Positions 1 to 7,798 of a stretch of 64,000 bases of DNA are shown in pieces. Location of the stretch: positions 32,712 through 96,711 of the forward strand of contig NZ_JAUSCF010000018.1 of the NCBI RefSeq assembly GCF_030651625.1. Direction: 5' to 3'. The stretch is from Hydrogenophaga sp. GTDB taxonomy: Bacteria > Pseudomonadota > Gammaproteobacteria > Burkholderiales > Burkholderiaceae_C. The translations under genes and the position numbers were made by a program. The number at the start of each line of letters is the position of its first letter. Position 1 is the first letter of the stretch. The notes beneath the pieces are model-generated. The model made no database searches and was not told the DNA's origin. It saw nothing but the letters and a program-made list of their open reading frames with translations.

Positions 1-90
1 CAGCGAGGTCTTGCCCACGCCGCCCTTGCCGGTGAAAAACAGGAAGCGGGTGGGCGCGGTGGCAAAGCCGCGTAAGTGAGATGTGGTCAT
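1..90 (-). CDS. ArsA-type anion-transporting ATPase, N-terminal fragment
   Basis: The first 30 codons of a minus-strand gene that continues beyond the left edge. The translation starts MTTSHLRGF and runs into FFTGKGGVGKTS. That is the deviant Walker A motif (KGGVGKT) of the SIMIBI class, and a preceding phenylalanine pair plus TGKGGVGKTS is typical of ArsA/Get3-type ATPases rather than MinD or ParA. It lies 68 bases downstream of the histidine kinase on the same strand. Too little is present to say whether the product acts in arsenite export or is a general ArsA-family ATPase, and its partners are outside the window. Confidence 0.7.
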   Translation of the reverse strand, partial: MTTSHLRGFATAPTRFLFFTGKGGVGKTSL

Positions 91-158
91 GGCAGCAGCA
101 TGACACGGTGGACACTGGCGCGGGCTGACCCGCATCAAGCCAGCGACGAAAGGAGCCC

Positions 159-1538
159 TCAGCCTGGCGGCAGCGTGACCGTCACCGCCAGCCCTGGCCT
201 GGCATTGCGCACCGCGAACGTGCCGCCGTGTGCCTGCGCCACCAGACGGCACAGATACAGACCCAGCCCCACACCGCCGGCAGCGCGGGTGCGCGCGGTG
301 TCTGGGCGAAAGAAGGCCTGTGCCAACTGGGACAGTTGGTCGTCGGGCACGCCGGGGCCGTGGTCGCGCACTTCCAGCTCCACGCCCTGCCCTTTCACAC
401 CATGGGGGCGCAAATGCAACTCCACGGGCATGGGAGCCCCGGCGCTGTGGCGCAAGGCGTTATCCAGCAGGTTGCGCAACAGCAGACGCACACGGGTACG
501 GTCCAGCGCGACGGTGGGCACATCCGGCGCCGCATGCACGGTGATGCTGCTGGCCGCAGGCTGGCTGGTGGCGAGTTCTTCGATGACCTCTCTGGCCAGT
601 TCTGCAGGTTCGGTGGGTTCGCGGTGCAGGGCCTGGTGACGCCCCGCCAGCCGCTCGCTTTCCAGCAGGTCGCTGATGAGTCGGGCCATCTCGGCCAGGT
701 CGCGCAGCAGGGCCTGGCGCTGGGCCAGTACCTCGGGGGTTTCGGGCAGCAGTTCGGTATTGAGCCGCGCGCGCGTGAGCGGGCTGCGCAGTTCGTGGCT
801 GATGGCCAAAAGCAGGGCACGCTGGGCTTCAAGCATCTGGTGGATGTCGTGGCTCATGGTGTTGATGGTGGCGGCCAGTTCGCCCAGTTCATCAGGCCGC
901 TGCGGATGTTTCACCGGGATGGGTACACCGAATTCGCCGGAACCGAAACGCAAGGCCCCCTGGCGAATGTCGTCGAGCGGTCGCAGCAAACGGCGCACAT
1001 ACAGGAAGGCCAGCAAGGTGAGCACCAGCAACACGGTGAGTGTGTAGCCAATCACCTTCGGCCGCTTCTTGAAGGTGTCTTCGTCAATACCGAAAGTGAT
1101 GCGGTGGCCGTCGGCCGTCTGGCGCACCAGCAGCGGCTCCCAGTCGGGTTCGTCGTTCCAGCCTCTCCGCTCGCGTTCGCTGCGCCGTTGCTGGCGCCAG
1201 TCGGGTTTTTCCTGCTCCGGGTGGGAACGCCAATTGACAGCCGGGCCGGCAATGTCGACCGTGACAGGTAGGCGCGCAATGACAGCCTGCGCCCGATCGA
1301 TCTGCGGCGGGCCGCCTGCAGGGGCCACATCGGTCGCCAGGCGGTCCACATAGTCCATCAGCAAGGGGCGAGCAGCTTCGCGCCAGCCCACGGAAAACGC
1401 TTTTTGCGCACCACTGATGAAGGTGAACGCCACCCCCATGGCTAGCAGAAAAAACACCAGCATCAGGCGCAGCTTGAGCGAGCAGCGCAGCGCATGCAGG
1501 GCGCGGCGGTACCAGGGCGACTTCATCGCGGGCTTCAC
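159..1538 (-). CDS. Sensor histidine kinase with HAMP domain, CpxA-like
   Basis: Membrane histidine kinase of 459 residues. It has a first membrane segment near residues 22-42, a periplasmic region of about 115 residues, and a second membrane segment near 162-181. A HAMP linker follows, then a HisKA domain with phospho-acceptor His248 in SHELRSP. The ATPase domain carries the N box (NLLDN, 356-360), DHGPG (392-396) and GGVGLGL (421-427). The GTG start overlaps the stop of the response regulator gene (GTGA), which suggests translational coupling; an ATG four codons later is the alternative. A Spy/CpxP-like lipoprotein two genes upstream makes an envelope-stress role of the Cpx type likely, but the actual signal is inferred. 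Confidence 0.9.
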   Translation of the reverse strand: MKPAMKSPWYRRALHALRCSLKLRLMLVFFLLAMGVAFTFISGAQKAFSVGWREAARPLLMDYVDRLATDVAPAGGPPQIDRAQAVIARLPVTVDIAGPAVNWRSHPEQEKPDWRQQRRSERERRGWNDEPDWEPLLVRQTADGHRITFGIDEDTFKKRPKVIGYTLTVLLVLTLLAFLYVRRLLRPLDDIRQGALRFGSGEFGVPIPVKHPQRPDELGELAATINTMSHDIHQMLEAQRALLLAISHELRSPLTRARLNTELLPETPEVLAQRQALLRDLAEMARLISDLLESERLAGRHQALHREPTEPAELAREVIEELATSQPAASSITVHAAPDVPTVALDRTRVRLLLRNLLDNALRHSAGAPMPVELHLRPHGVKGQGVELEVRDHGPGVPDDQLSQLAQAFFRPDTARTRAAGGVGLGLYLCRLVAQAHGGTFAVRNARPGLAVTVTLPPG

Positions 1539-2230
1539 TGGTGAAGCCGGCGCAGTGCCAGCGAGTAGCCTGCGTTGCGCAGCGTCTTGATGCAGTCCAG
1601 CGGCTCCAGCTTCTTGCGCAGACGGCTCACCACGATGTCGACCGCGCGGGTGTAAAGCTCGGCCTCGTGACCGCGCAACTGGTTGAGGATGTCGTCTCGG
1701 CTGAACACACGGCCAGCCTCGCGTGCCAGCAGGTGCAGCAGGTCGAACTCCGTGCTGGTCAGGTCCAGTGCCTGGCCCTGGCGCAGCACGCTGCGCTGGG
1801 TGGGGTCGATGGTGAGACCTTCAAAAGCCATCACCCCGGGTGCCTGTACGGACGCGGGGCCATTGTGGCCGTTGCGACGACGCAGCACGGTCTGGATGTG
1901 GGCCACCAGTTCGCGCGGCTCGAAGGGTTTGGGCAGGTAGGCGTCCGCCCCCAGCTCCAGGCCCACCACACGGTCCATCACGTCGCCGCGCGCGGTGAGC
2001 ATGACGATGGGGATGTCACTTTCCTTGCGGATGGTGCGGCAGAGTTCAAAGCCGTCCATCTCGGGCAGCATCACGTCCAGAATGGCGGCGTCGAACCCGC
2101 CGCTGCGCAGCCGGGCCAGTCCCTCGCTGGGGCGCAGCGCGTGGCTCAGCGCCAGCTCAAAGCGCTGAAAGTAGGTGGCCAGCGGTGGCCCCAGTTGTTC
2201 GTCATCGTCAATCAGCAGAACGCGGTGCAT
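1535..2230 (-). CDS. OmpR/PhoB-family response regulator, CpxR-like
   Basis: A 231-residue two-domain regulator. The receiver domain (about 1-117) has the acidic pocket D8-D10, phospho-acceptor Asp52, Thr79 and Lys101. The C-terminal half is an OmpR-type winged helix ending in VVSRLRKKLEP and LRNAGYSLAL, the usual recognition helix and wing. It is followed with a 4-base overlap by its kinase. A small gene and a Spy-like lipoprotein gene precede it on the same strand, so this regulator probably controls that lipoprotein, as CpxR controls cpxP; this is inferred from gene order. The DNA target was not identified. Confidence 0.92.
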   Translation of the reverse strand: MHRVLLIDDDEQLGPPLATYFQRFELALSHALRPSEGLARLRSGGFDAAILDVMLPEMDGFELCRTIRKESDIPIVMLTARGDVMDRVVGLELGADAYLPKPFEPRELVAHIQTVLRRRNGHNGPASVQAPGVMAFEGLTIDPTQRSVLRQGQALDLTSTEFDLLHLLAREAGRVFSRDDILNQLRGHEAELYTRAVDIVVSRLRKKLEPLDCIKTLRNAGYSLALRRLHQ

Positions 2231-2239
2231 GCGGCATTC

Positions 2240-2551
2240 TCACATCACCCGGCTCGCCGCCCCGCCACTGATCGCACGGTGACGCAGGATCAGCCGGCGC
2301 ACACGTCGCTGGGCGACCAGGTCCATGGCGTCGTAGCGGTCGGCGGTGGCGAGCAGTTCGGGCAGCACGGGTACTGCAGCGCCAGGGGCCTGGCGCGACA
2401 GGCGCGACCACAGCCACAGCGCGTGTTCACGGTCGAAGCGCGGGCCCCACACCATGGCCAGCACTTCTTCGTGCGGGTTGGGTATCTGCGCAAGCAGGGC
2501 CGGGCCGTGCTCGCGCAGCGGGCGCGCGATGGGCAACAGGGCGGGCGACAT
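2240..2551 (-). CDS. Small protein of unknown function in envelope-stress operon
   Basis: An open frame of about 103 residues (112 from an upstream GTG at 2578) between the Spy-like lipoprotein gene and the response regulator gene. The ATG at 2551 has GAGG about 11 bases upstream; the GTG start would overlap the lipoprotein stop. The product is rich in Arg, Leu and Pro and has no signal peptide, membrane segment or motif I recognise. It ends only nine bases before the regulator start, so it is probably translated as part of the operon. Its coding status rests mainly on position and tight spacing. Confidence 0.55.
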   Translation of the reverse strand: MSPALLPIARPLREHGPALLAQIPNPHEEVLAMVWGPRFDREHALWLWSRLSRQAPGAAVPVLPELLATADRYDAMDLVAQRRVRRLILRHRAISGGAASRVM

Positions 2552-2562
2552 GGCGCGCTGCC

Positions 2563-3036
2563 TCAACCGCGCTTCCACCAGCCGCGGCGCTTCTCCATCT
2601 TTTCGCGCACCTGGGCTTGCTGGGTGGGGGTCAGGCTGTCGTAGAAGTCGGCCATGGCGGCGATCATGCGAGGGCCACCGGCCTGCACGGTCTGGGTCTT
2701 CTGGTCGAGCAAGGTCTGTGCGCGGCTGCGGTCGAACTTCTCGCCTGCGATGAGGGCCTTCATCTCGCTGCGCGGGTCAGCGCTGTCACCGCGCAGGGCC
2801 TTGCGCTGCGCCAGCATCTCGTCGGCCAGCACACCCAGCTTCTGCTTCTGTGCTTCGTTGAGTTCAAGCTTTTCGCTGACCTTTTCGATGGCCTTCCCAC
2901 GCATCTCGGTGACGCGCTCTTCGCTCCAGCCGCTACCGTGCCGGTGTTCGCCGCGCGAGCCACAGGCGGTGAGCCCACCGACTATGAGGGTGGCGCCGAG
3001 GGCGCCATAGAGGGTGCGTTTGATCCAGGTTTTCAT
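2563..3036 (-). CDS. Spy/CpxP-family (LTXXQ) periplasmic lipoprotein
   Basis: 157 residues. The N-terminus has a lipoprotein signal ending in the lipobox LTAC (Cys25), followed by a Gly/His/Arg-rich linker. The rest is helical, with two LTXXQ-like motifs, LNEAQKQKL and LTPTQQAQV, typical of the Spy/CpxP/ZraP family of periplasmic chaperones and stress sensors. The start is set by AAGGA six bases upstream of the ATG; the open frame continues upstream but without a convincing site. It heads an operon with a two-component system, so it probably acts as a folding chaperone or feedback inhibitor of the sensor, as CpxP does. Lipidation is unusual, since E. coli Spy and CpxP are soluble. Confidence 0.85.
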   Translation of the reverse strand: MKTWIKRTLYGALGATLIVGGLTACGSRGEHRHGSGWSEERVTEMRGKAIEKVSEKLELNEAQKQKLGVLADEMLAQRKALRGDSADPRSEMKALIAGEKFDRSRAQTLLDQKTQTVQAGGPRMIAAMADFYDSLTPTQQAQVREKMEKRRGWWKRG

Positions 3037-3137
3037 GACGGTTTCCTTGTTTGACGAGGGGTTGAACATGACCGTCATGGTGCCGGGCGGCGCTGTGCGC
3101 GTCGTCTCGCCGCCGTTTCGCTTTGTATCGTTTTTTT

Positions 3138-4076
3138 TCAGTGCCTGACCGACCGCACCCTGGCCAGGTACGCCTGGACATGCGCGCCCAGTCGCTCGGC
3201 CACCACGCGCCCGATACGTGACAGCGGCCGATTGGCACTGATCACCACGGCCACCGTCTGGGCCTGCGCACTCTTGTCGCGCAGCGGTATGAAGCGCAGG
3301 CTGCCGTCCAGGATTTCCGGGCCGGCATCGAGTTCGGAGGTCAGCGCCACATGGCTGCCGCTGCGCACCAGCGACTTCACCAATTGCAGCGAATTGGTCA
3401 CCAGCGGTGGTCGGGCCTCTTCGAGCAACCAGTTGTGGCTGCGCTCCAGGTATCGCCGGATCGCCAGTGCGCGGCTTTGCGCGGCCAGCGGCCATGCAGC
3501 CACGTCTTTGAAGGTGGCGTGCTTCTGCACGGCCAGCGGGTGTCCAGGTGCCACCACGCAGCCCAGCGGCAGATCGGCGGTGCTGACGATGTGCAGATCG
3601 CGGCTGGGCTTGATGTTGAACGCAACCGCCAAGTCCACGTCGCCGTCCTGCAGGTGGCGCAGCGCGTCATCGGTATTGACCACTTCCACATCCAGCACCA
3701 CACCCGGGTACTCGGTGGCCACGGTGTGCACGAACTCCGGCATCAGCCCGTTGGCGTGGCTGTCCATCACGGCCAGGCGCAGTTGTCCATGGCTCACACC
3801 CTGCAGGTGCTGGATGTCTGACAGCGTGCGGTTCAGGTCGGCCCGCCAGCGCAGCGACAGCGCCAGCAGCAACTCGCCCGCAGCGGTGAGCCGCATCCCA
3901 CGCGGCTGGCGTTCGAACAAGGGCACGCCCAGGCTTTCTTCCAGTAACAGGATCTGCCGGTCGATGGCCGAGGCGGAAATGGACACCTCGCGCGCGGCGG
4001 CCTGCACCGAACCGAGCTGTGCCACGGCGGTGAGATAGCGCAAGGCCTTGGGGTGCAGGGGACTCTGTGCAGACAT
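3138..4076 (-). CDS. LysR-family transcriptional regulator
   Basis: 312 residues, the usual LysR length. The winged helix-turn-helix lies at about 10-70 (LRYLTAVAQLGSVQAAARE, then SAIDRQILLLEESLG and LFERQPRGMRLTAAG), followed by a substrate-binding-like effector domain from about residue 95. It is divergent from the uraD-Bug-uraH operon with about 95 bases between the starts, so it most likely regulates that operon. An interrupted palindrome sits in the shared gap. The effector is not evident; a purine or ureide intermediate would fit the neighbours. A gap of about 100 bases separates it from the downstream lipoprotein gene. Confidence 0.88.
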   Translation of the reverse strand: MSAQSPLHPKALRYLTAVAQLGSVQAAAREVSISASAIDRQILLLEESLGVPLFERQPRGMRLTAAGELLLALSLRWRADLNRTLSDIQHLQGVSHGQLRLAVMDSHANGLMPEFVHTVATEYPGVVLDVEVVNTDDALRHLQDGDVDLAVAFNIKPSRDLHIVSTADLPLGCVVAPGHPLAVQKHATFKDVAAWPLAAQSRALAIRRYLERSHNWLLEEARPPLVTNSLQLVKSLVRSGSHVALTSELDAGPEILDGSLRFIPLRDKSAQAQTVAVVISANRPLSRIGRVVAERLGAHVQAYLARVRSVRH

Positions 4077-4115
4077 GGAGACTCCGGTGCTGCGTTCTAA
4101 AAAAGAGGGATATCA

Positions 4116-4132
4116 ATCGCAAATTATGCGAT
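4116..4132. promoter_or_regulatory. Interrupted palindrome, candidate LysR operator
   Basis: ATCGCA-N5-TGCGAT, a perfect six-base inverted repeat with an AT-rich centre, lies between the divergent lysR gene (start 4076) and uraD (start 4172). Position and dyad symmetry fit an operator for the divergent LysR protein. The spacing is close to, but not exactly, the T-N11-A consensus. No binding evidence exists. Confidence 0.4.
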
Positions 4133-4171
4133 GGACAGCAACACAAGAGAAGCCACAAACTGCGCTCCAAG

Positions 4172-4759
4172 ATGACATTCCAACCCACTCTCCCTCTGCG
4201 TCTGGCCACGCTCAACACCCTGGACCAGGACGCTTTCTGCGCCCTGCTCGGCGGCATGGTGGAACATTCGCCATGGGTGGCCCGCCAAGCCTGGGGAGAT
4301 CGCCCTTTTGCCTCCCTGGAAGAGCTGTACGACGCGCTGGCCCGCGCCATCCGCCTGGCGGCGCGTTCGCAGCAAGTGGCCTTGCTGCGGGTGCACCCGG
4401 AGCTGGCCGGCAGCGAGGCTACGGCCGGCGCCATGACGGCCGACTCCAACAGCGAGCAGGGCCGACTCGGCCTGCTCACCCTGCACCCCGACGACCTTGC
4501 CCGCCTGACCGACCTGAACCGGCGCTACCGCGAACGCTTCGGCTTTCCCTACGTGGCGGCCATGCGATTGCATGGCTCACTGGCCGATGTGTTCCGCAGC
4601 TTTGAGCAACGCCTGCACAACGACCCGGAAACCGAACTTGCCGTGTCGCTGCTGCAGGTGTGTGAAGTGATGCGCGGGCGCCTGGCACGCACCGTGCTCG
4701 CCGACGCCGGCGCCCACTCCCTTTGCCTCGTTTCCACCCCCACCAGGAGCCTTTCATGA
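4172..4759 (+). CDS. uraD: OHCU decarboxylase
   Basis: 2-oxo-4-hydroxy-4-carboxy-5-ureidoimidazoline decarboxylase, the third step from urate to (S)-allantoin. The 195 residues include family landmarks: VHPELAG with catalytic His75, SNSEQ (92-96) and FGFPYV (123-128). Most relatives are about 170 residues; the extra C-terminal tail (about 180-195) runs through the ribosome site of the next gene and may not be functional. Its TGA overlaps the ATG of the Bug gene (ATGA), and uraH follows, so the three genes form one coupled operon. The open frame extends upstream, but the ATG at 4172 matches the family N-terminus. Confidence 0.9.
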   Translation: MTFQPTLPLRLATLNTLDQDAFCALLGGMVEHSPWVARQAWGDRPFASLEELYDALARAIRLAARSQQVALLRVHPELAGSEATAGAMTADSNSEQGRLGLLTLHPDDLARLTDLNRRYRERFGFPYVAAMRLHGSLADVFRSFEQRLHNDPETELAVSLLQVCEVMRGRLARTVLADAGAHSLCLVSTPTRSLS

Positions 4760-5739
4760 AATCCAGCAAGCGCCAATTCCTGCTGAACGCCGCCGCGATC
4801 AGCCTGCTGTGTGCGGCCACCACCAGTGTGCAGGCCCAGACCTGGCCGCAACGGCCGATCCGCATGGTGGTGACCTTCGCGCCAGGTGGCTCGTCGGACA
4901 TCGTGGCGCGCCTGATCCAGCCGGGCCTGCAGGAGAAACTGGGCCAGCCGGTGATCGTGGAAAACAAGCCCGGTGGCGGCAGCACCATTGGTGGCTACGA
5001 GGTGGCCAAAGCTGCGCCAGACGGCTACACGCTGCTGTTGTCGAACACCGCACCCATCAGCATCTCGCCTTTCATGCTCGACAAACCCACCTACGACCCC
5101 ATCAAGAGCTTCACGCACATCGCCTACATCGGCTCGGTGCCCAATGTGTTTGTGCTGCACCCATCGGTGCCGGCGCGCACCCTGCCTGAACTGGTAACGT
5201 GGATCAAAGGTCAGAGCAAGCCGGTCAACTACGGATCGGGCGGCGTGGGCTCCATCGGCCACATTGTGGGCGAGCTGTTCAAGCAGCAACAAGGGCTGAA
5301 CATGGAGCATGTGCCCTATCGGGGTTCGGGCCCCATGCACAGCGACCTGCTGGGTGGCACACTGCAGTTCGCGGTGGACACACTGACGCAGAACGTGCCC
5401 TACATGAAAGACAAGCGACTCAACGGCCTGGCGGTGACCTCGCGCGCCCGAATGCCGCTGGCGCCCGATGTGCCCACGGTGGGCGAAGCAGGCTTTCCCA
5501 CGCTGCTGGCCGAGAACTTCCTGGGCGTGTCTGCCCCTGCCGGTGTGCCGCAGGAAGTGATCGACAAGGTGCACAAGGCGGTGAGCGAGGTCATCATGCA
5601 GCCCAGCATCCTCAAACGCTTTGAAGAAATGGGCATTGCCGTGGACAAGATGAGCCAGCCGGAATTCGCCGCATTCGTGGACAAACAAGTGGCCGACTGG
5701 GGGCCAGCGGTGAAGGCCACTGGCGCGAAGCTGAACTGA
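4756..5739 (+). CDS. Bug/TctC-family tripartite tricarboxylate receptor
   Basis: Periplasmic solute-binding protein of 327 residues. A signal peptide of about 28 residues ends in SVQAQ, followed by the family hallmarks WPQRPIRMVV, APGGSSD, VENKPGGGSTIG and PDGYTLLL. AGGAG lies upstream of the ATG. No TctA or TctB permease is nearby, as is common for the expanded Bug families of Betaproteobacteria. Being sandwiched between uraD and uraH with overlapping stops and starts suggests binding of urate, allantoin or a related ureide; this is inferred from context only. Confidence 0.88.
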   Translation: MKSSKRQFLLNAAAISLLCAATTSVQAQTWPQRPIRMVVTFAPGGSSDIVARLIQPGLQEKLGQPVIVENKPGGGSTIGGYEVAKAAPDGYTLLLSNTAPISISPFMLDKPTYDPIKSFTHIAYIGSVPNVFVLHPSVPARTLPELVTWIKGQSKPVNYGSGGVGSIGHIVGELFKQQQGLNMEHVPYRGSGPMHSDLLGGTLQFAVDTLTQNVPYMKDKRLNGLAVTSRARMPLAPDVPTVGEAGFPTLLAENFLGVSAPAGVPQEVIDKVHKAVSEVIMQPSILKRFEEMGIAVDKMSQPEFAAFVDKQVADWGPAVKATGAKLN

Positions 5740-6107
5740 TGGCAGGCGGCATTTCCATCCATTGTGTGGACGTGGCCAACGGCCAGTTGGCGGTGGGCTT
5801 GCGCGTGGAGCTTCGGCGGCTCTCGCCCCAAGGTGAACCCTTGTTGCCCCTGCTGGCTGAAGGACGCATCGCCGACAACGGCCTGCTGCAACACCCGGTG
5901 CTGATGAGCGAGGCCATCATTGCAGGTGGCTACGAGGTGATGTTCGACGTGGGCGGCTACTACCGGGCGCGCGGGGATGTGGTGCCAGCGCCAGCTTTTC
6001 TGGAACGAGTGCCGTACCGCTTTCACATCGCCGACACGGCGCAGCATTACCACCTGCCGTTCAAGTTCACCGCCTGGGGCTTCTCGCTGTTTCGTGGCGG
6101 GGCGTGA
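5739..6107 (+). CDS. uraH: 5-hydroxyisourate hydrolase (transthyretin-like)
   Basis: Hydrolyses 5-hydroxyisourate to OHCU, the step before UraD. The 122 residues show the family order: N-terminal ISIHCVD (His8), GRIADNG (central Arg) and near the end HYHLPF followed by AWGFSLFRGGA. The C-terminal signature is normally YRGS; here it is FRGG plus one extra Ala, a mild deviation. The ATG overlaps the TGA of the Bug gene by one base (TGATG), so translation is probably coupled. There is no signal peptide, so it should be cytoplasmic. Confidence 0.9.
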   Translation: MAGGISIHCVDVANGQLAVGLRVELRRLSPQGEPLLPLLAEGRIADNGLLQHPVLMSEAIIAGGYEVMFDVGGYYRARGDVVPAPAFLERVPYRFHIADTAQHYHLPFKFTAWGFSLFRGGA

Positions 6108-6162
6108 ACCTGGGCATGGGCACAATGGGCGCTTTCGCACCCTTCGGTGCTGGGAGCTTCGC

Positions 6163-6603
6163 ATGACATGCCACGTTTTCTTGTCTCGGCGCATCTGGGT
6201 GTTTTGCTTGGGCATATGCTCCAGTTTTGCACTGGCCACAGCGCAGACCCCAGCCCGAGAAGCGGTGGATTGCTCGGCGGAGGCGACGACACAGATGCAG
6301 CTCAACACCTGTGCCCAGCAGGACTTCGAGGCCGCCAGTGCTGCCTACAGCGCCAGCTACCGCCAACTCTCACAAAGTGTGGGCAACAAGCAGCGCCAGT
6401 TGTTGCGCGAAGTGCAGACCGAATGGATGCAGTTCCGCACGAAGGCTTGCGAGTTTGAGAAGAATGCGGTGGCCGGTGGCAGCGCAGCGCCCATGGTGTT
6501 TTCGCAGTGCCAGGCGCGCATAACGCGTGAACGCACGGCGGAGCTGCAGCGCCACCTCAACTGCGAAGAAGGTGACATCAGTTGTGTGAGACCTGCGAAG
6601 TAG
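6163..6603 (+). CDS. LprI-like secreted protein (DUF1311)
   Basis: 146 residues with a signal peptide (hydrophobic core about 11-26, cleavage near ATAQT). The mature part has the lysozyme-inhibitor LprI N-terminal pattern: paired cysteines (VDCSAEATTQMQLNTCAQ), a helical stretch with WMQFRTKACEFE, and C-terminal cysteines SQC, LNC and ISCV. Relatives include periplasmic or outer-membrane proteins that inhibit lysozyme, but many have no known role. GGAG precedes the ATG. It lies 55 bases after uraH and may be transcribed with it, although function gives no reason to expect that. Confidence 0.75.
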   Translation: MTCHVFLSRRIWVFCLGICSSFALATAQTPAREAVDCSAEATTQMQLNTCAQQDFEAASAAYSASYRQLSQSVGNKQRQLLREVQTEWMQFRTKACEFEKNAVAGGSAAPMVFSQCQARITRERTAELQRHLNCEEGDISCVRPAK

Positions 6604-6633
6604 ATTGAACTTCGCAGCACCTCACACAGGGGC

Positions 6634-7638
6634 TCAAGCAAACACTTCTGTGTCCACTTCCCGATTCGACTGCTCGCTGTAGCGGTTGCCCTTGACCGTT
6701 TGCTGGTTGATTAGCGCGTCCAGCTTCGCCAGCGTGGCGGCATCCAGCTTCACATCACTCGCGCCCAGGTTGTCCTTCAGGTGGTCTTCACGGGCGGTAC
6801 CGGGAATGGGCAGGATGTGTTCGCCCTGGTGGAGCAGCCAGGCAATGGCAAGCTGGGCCGGGGTGCAACCCACCTCATCGGCAATGGCCATGTAGGGCGG
6901 CAGCAGCTTCAGGTTGGCCGCATGGTTCTCGGCTGAAAAGCGCGGCATGCTGCGGCGGATGTCTTTGGGGTCGAGCGCGCTCACGTCGATGGGGCCGCAC
7001 AGGAAGCCACGCGCCACCGGACTGAAGGCCACGAAAGCCACACCCAGTTCGCGGCAAGCATCCAGCACGGCGATCTCGGGGTTGCGCGTCCACAGCGAAT
7101 ATTCGGTCTGCACGGCGGTGATGGGATGCACCGCATGCGCCTTGCGCACGGTGGCGGCTGAGACCTCGCTCAGGCCAATGGTCTGAATCTTGCCCGCGCG
7201 CACCAGATCAGAAAGCGCGCCCACGCTGTCTTCGATCGGCACCTGCTTGTCCCAGCGGTGCAGGTAGTACAGGTCGATCACATCGGTACGGAGGCGCTTC
7301 AAGGCGGCTTCGCAGGTGGCGCGCAGCGTTTCAGGTCGACCATCGATCACACGCACCAGCTTGCCGTCGCCCGCCACATCCACGCCCTGCATGCCGCATT
7401 TGCTGGCCAGCGTGAACTGCGAGCGGTGCCTGGACAACACCTTGCCAATCACGGTCTCACTGGTGCCAAAGCCATAGAGCGCCGCGGTGTCGAAGTGGGT
7501 CACACCCTGGTCCAGCGCAGCCAGCAACAGGCGTTCAGCCTGGGCCTCGGACACGGGGGCGCCATAGGCATGGCAGATGTTCATGCAGCCCAGGCCGATG
7601 GCGGAGACGTTGAAAGGGCCGAGTTGGCGTTGTTGCAT
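6634..7638 (-). CDS. Aldo/keto reductase
   Basis: 334-residue NAD(P)H-dependent oxidoreductase of the AKR superfamily. The catalytic tetrad is visible as Asp50, Tyr55, Lys80 and His127 (FDTAALYG, LASKCG, YYLHRWD). The C-terminal part has the nucleotide-binding SPVARGFLCG and PIPGTAREDHLKDN. The start at 7638 follows CAGGAG; an upstream extension is open but has no site. It sits 160 bases downstream of ligC on the same strand, so it may be the last gene of the protocatechuate operon or a separate unit. The substrate is unknown; an aromatic aldehyde is possible. Confidence 0.88.
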   Translation of the reverse strand: MQQRQLGPFNVSAIGLGCMNICHAYGAPVSEAQAERLLLAALDQGVTHFDTAALYGFGTSETVIGKVLSRHRSQFTLASKCGMQGVDVAGDGKLVRVIDGRPETLRATCEAALKRLRTDVIDLYYLHRWDKQVPIEDSVGALSDLVRAGKIQTIGLSEVSAATVRKAHAVHPITAVQTEYSLWTRNPEIAVLDACRELGVAFVAFSPVARGFLCGPIDVSALDPKDIRRSMPRFSAENHAANLKLLPPYMAIADEVGCTPAQLAIAWLLHQGEHILPIPGTAREDHLKDNLGASDVKLDAATLAKLDALINQQTVKGNRYSEQSNREVDTEVFA

Positions 7639-7798
7639 GTGTTGAACTCCTGAAAAGGGAAACGGCCCCAGCCGTGAGGATGGAACCGTCGATGGTATGT
7701 CCGGCGCGAAGCAGGGTGCGCCCGGCAACGCAGAAACCCGGGTCGACCACGTCGCTGGCTGCTGCCCGATGAGGTCCGTAGCGCTGCAGGCGCTGGAC

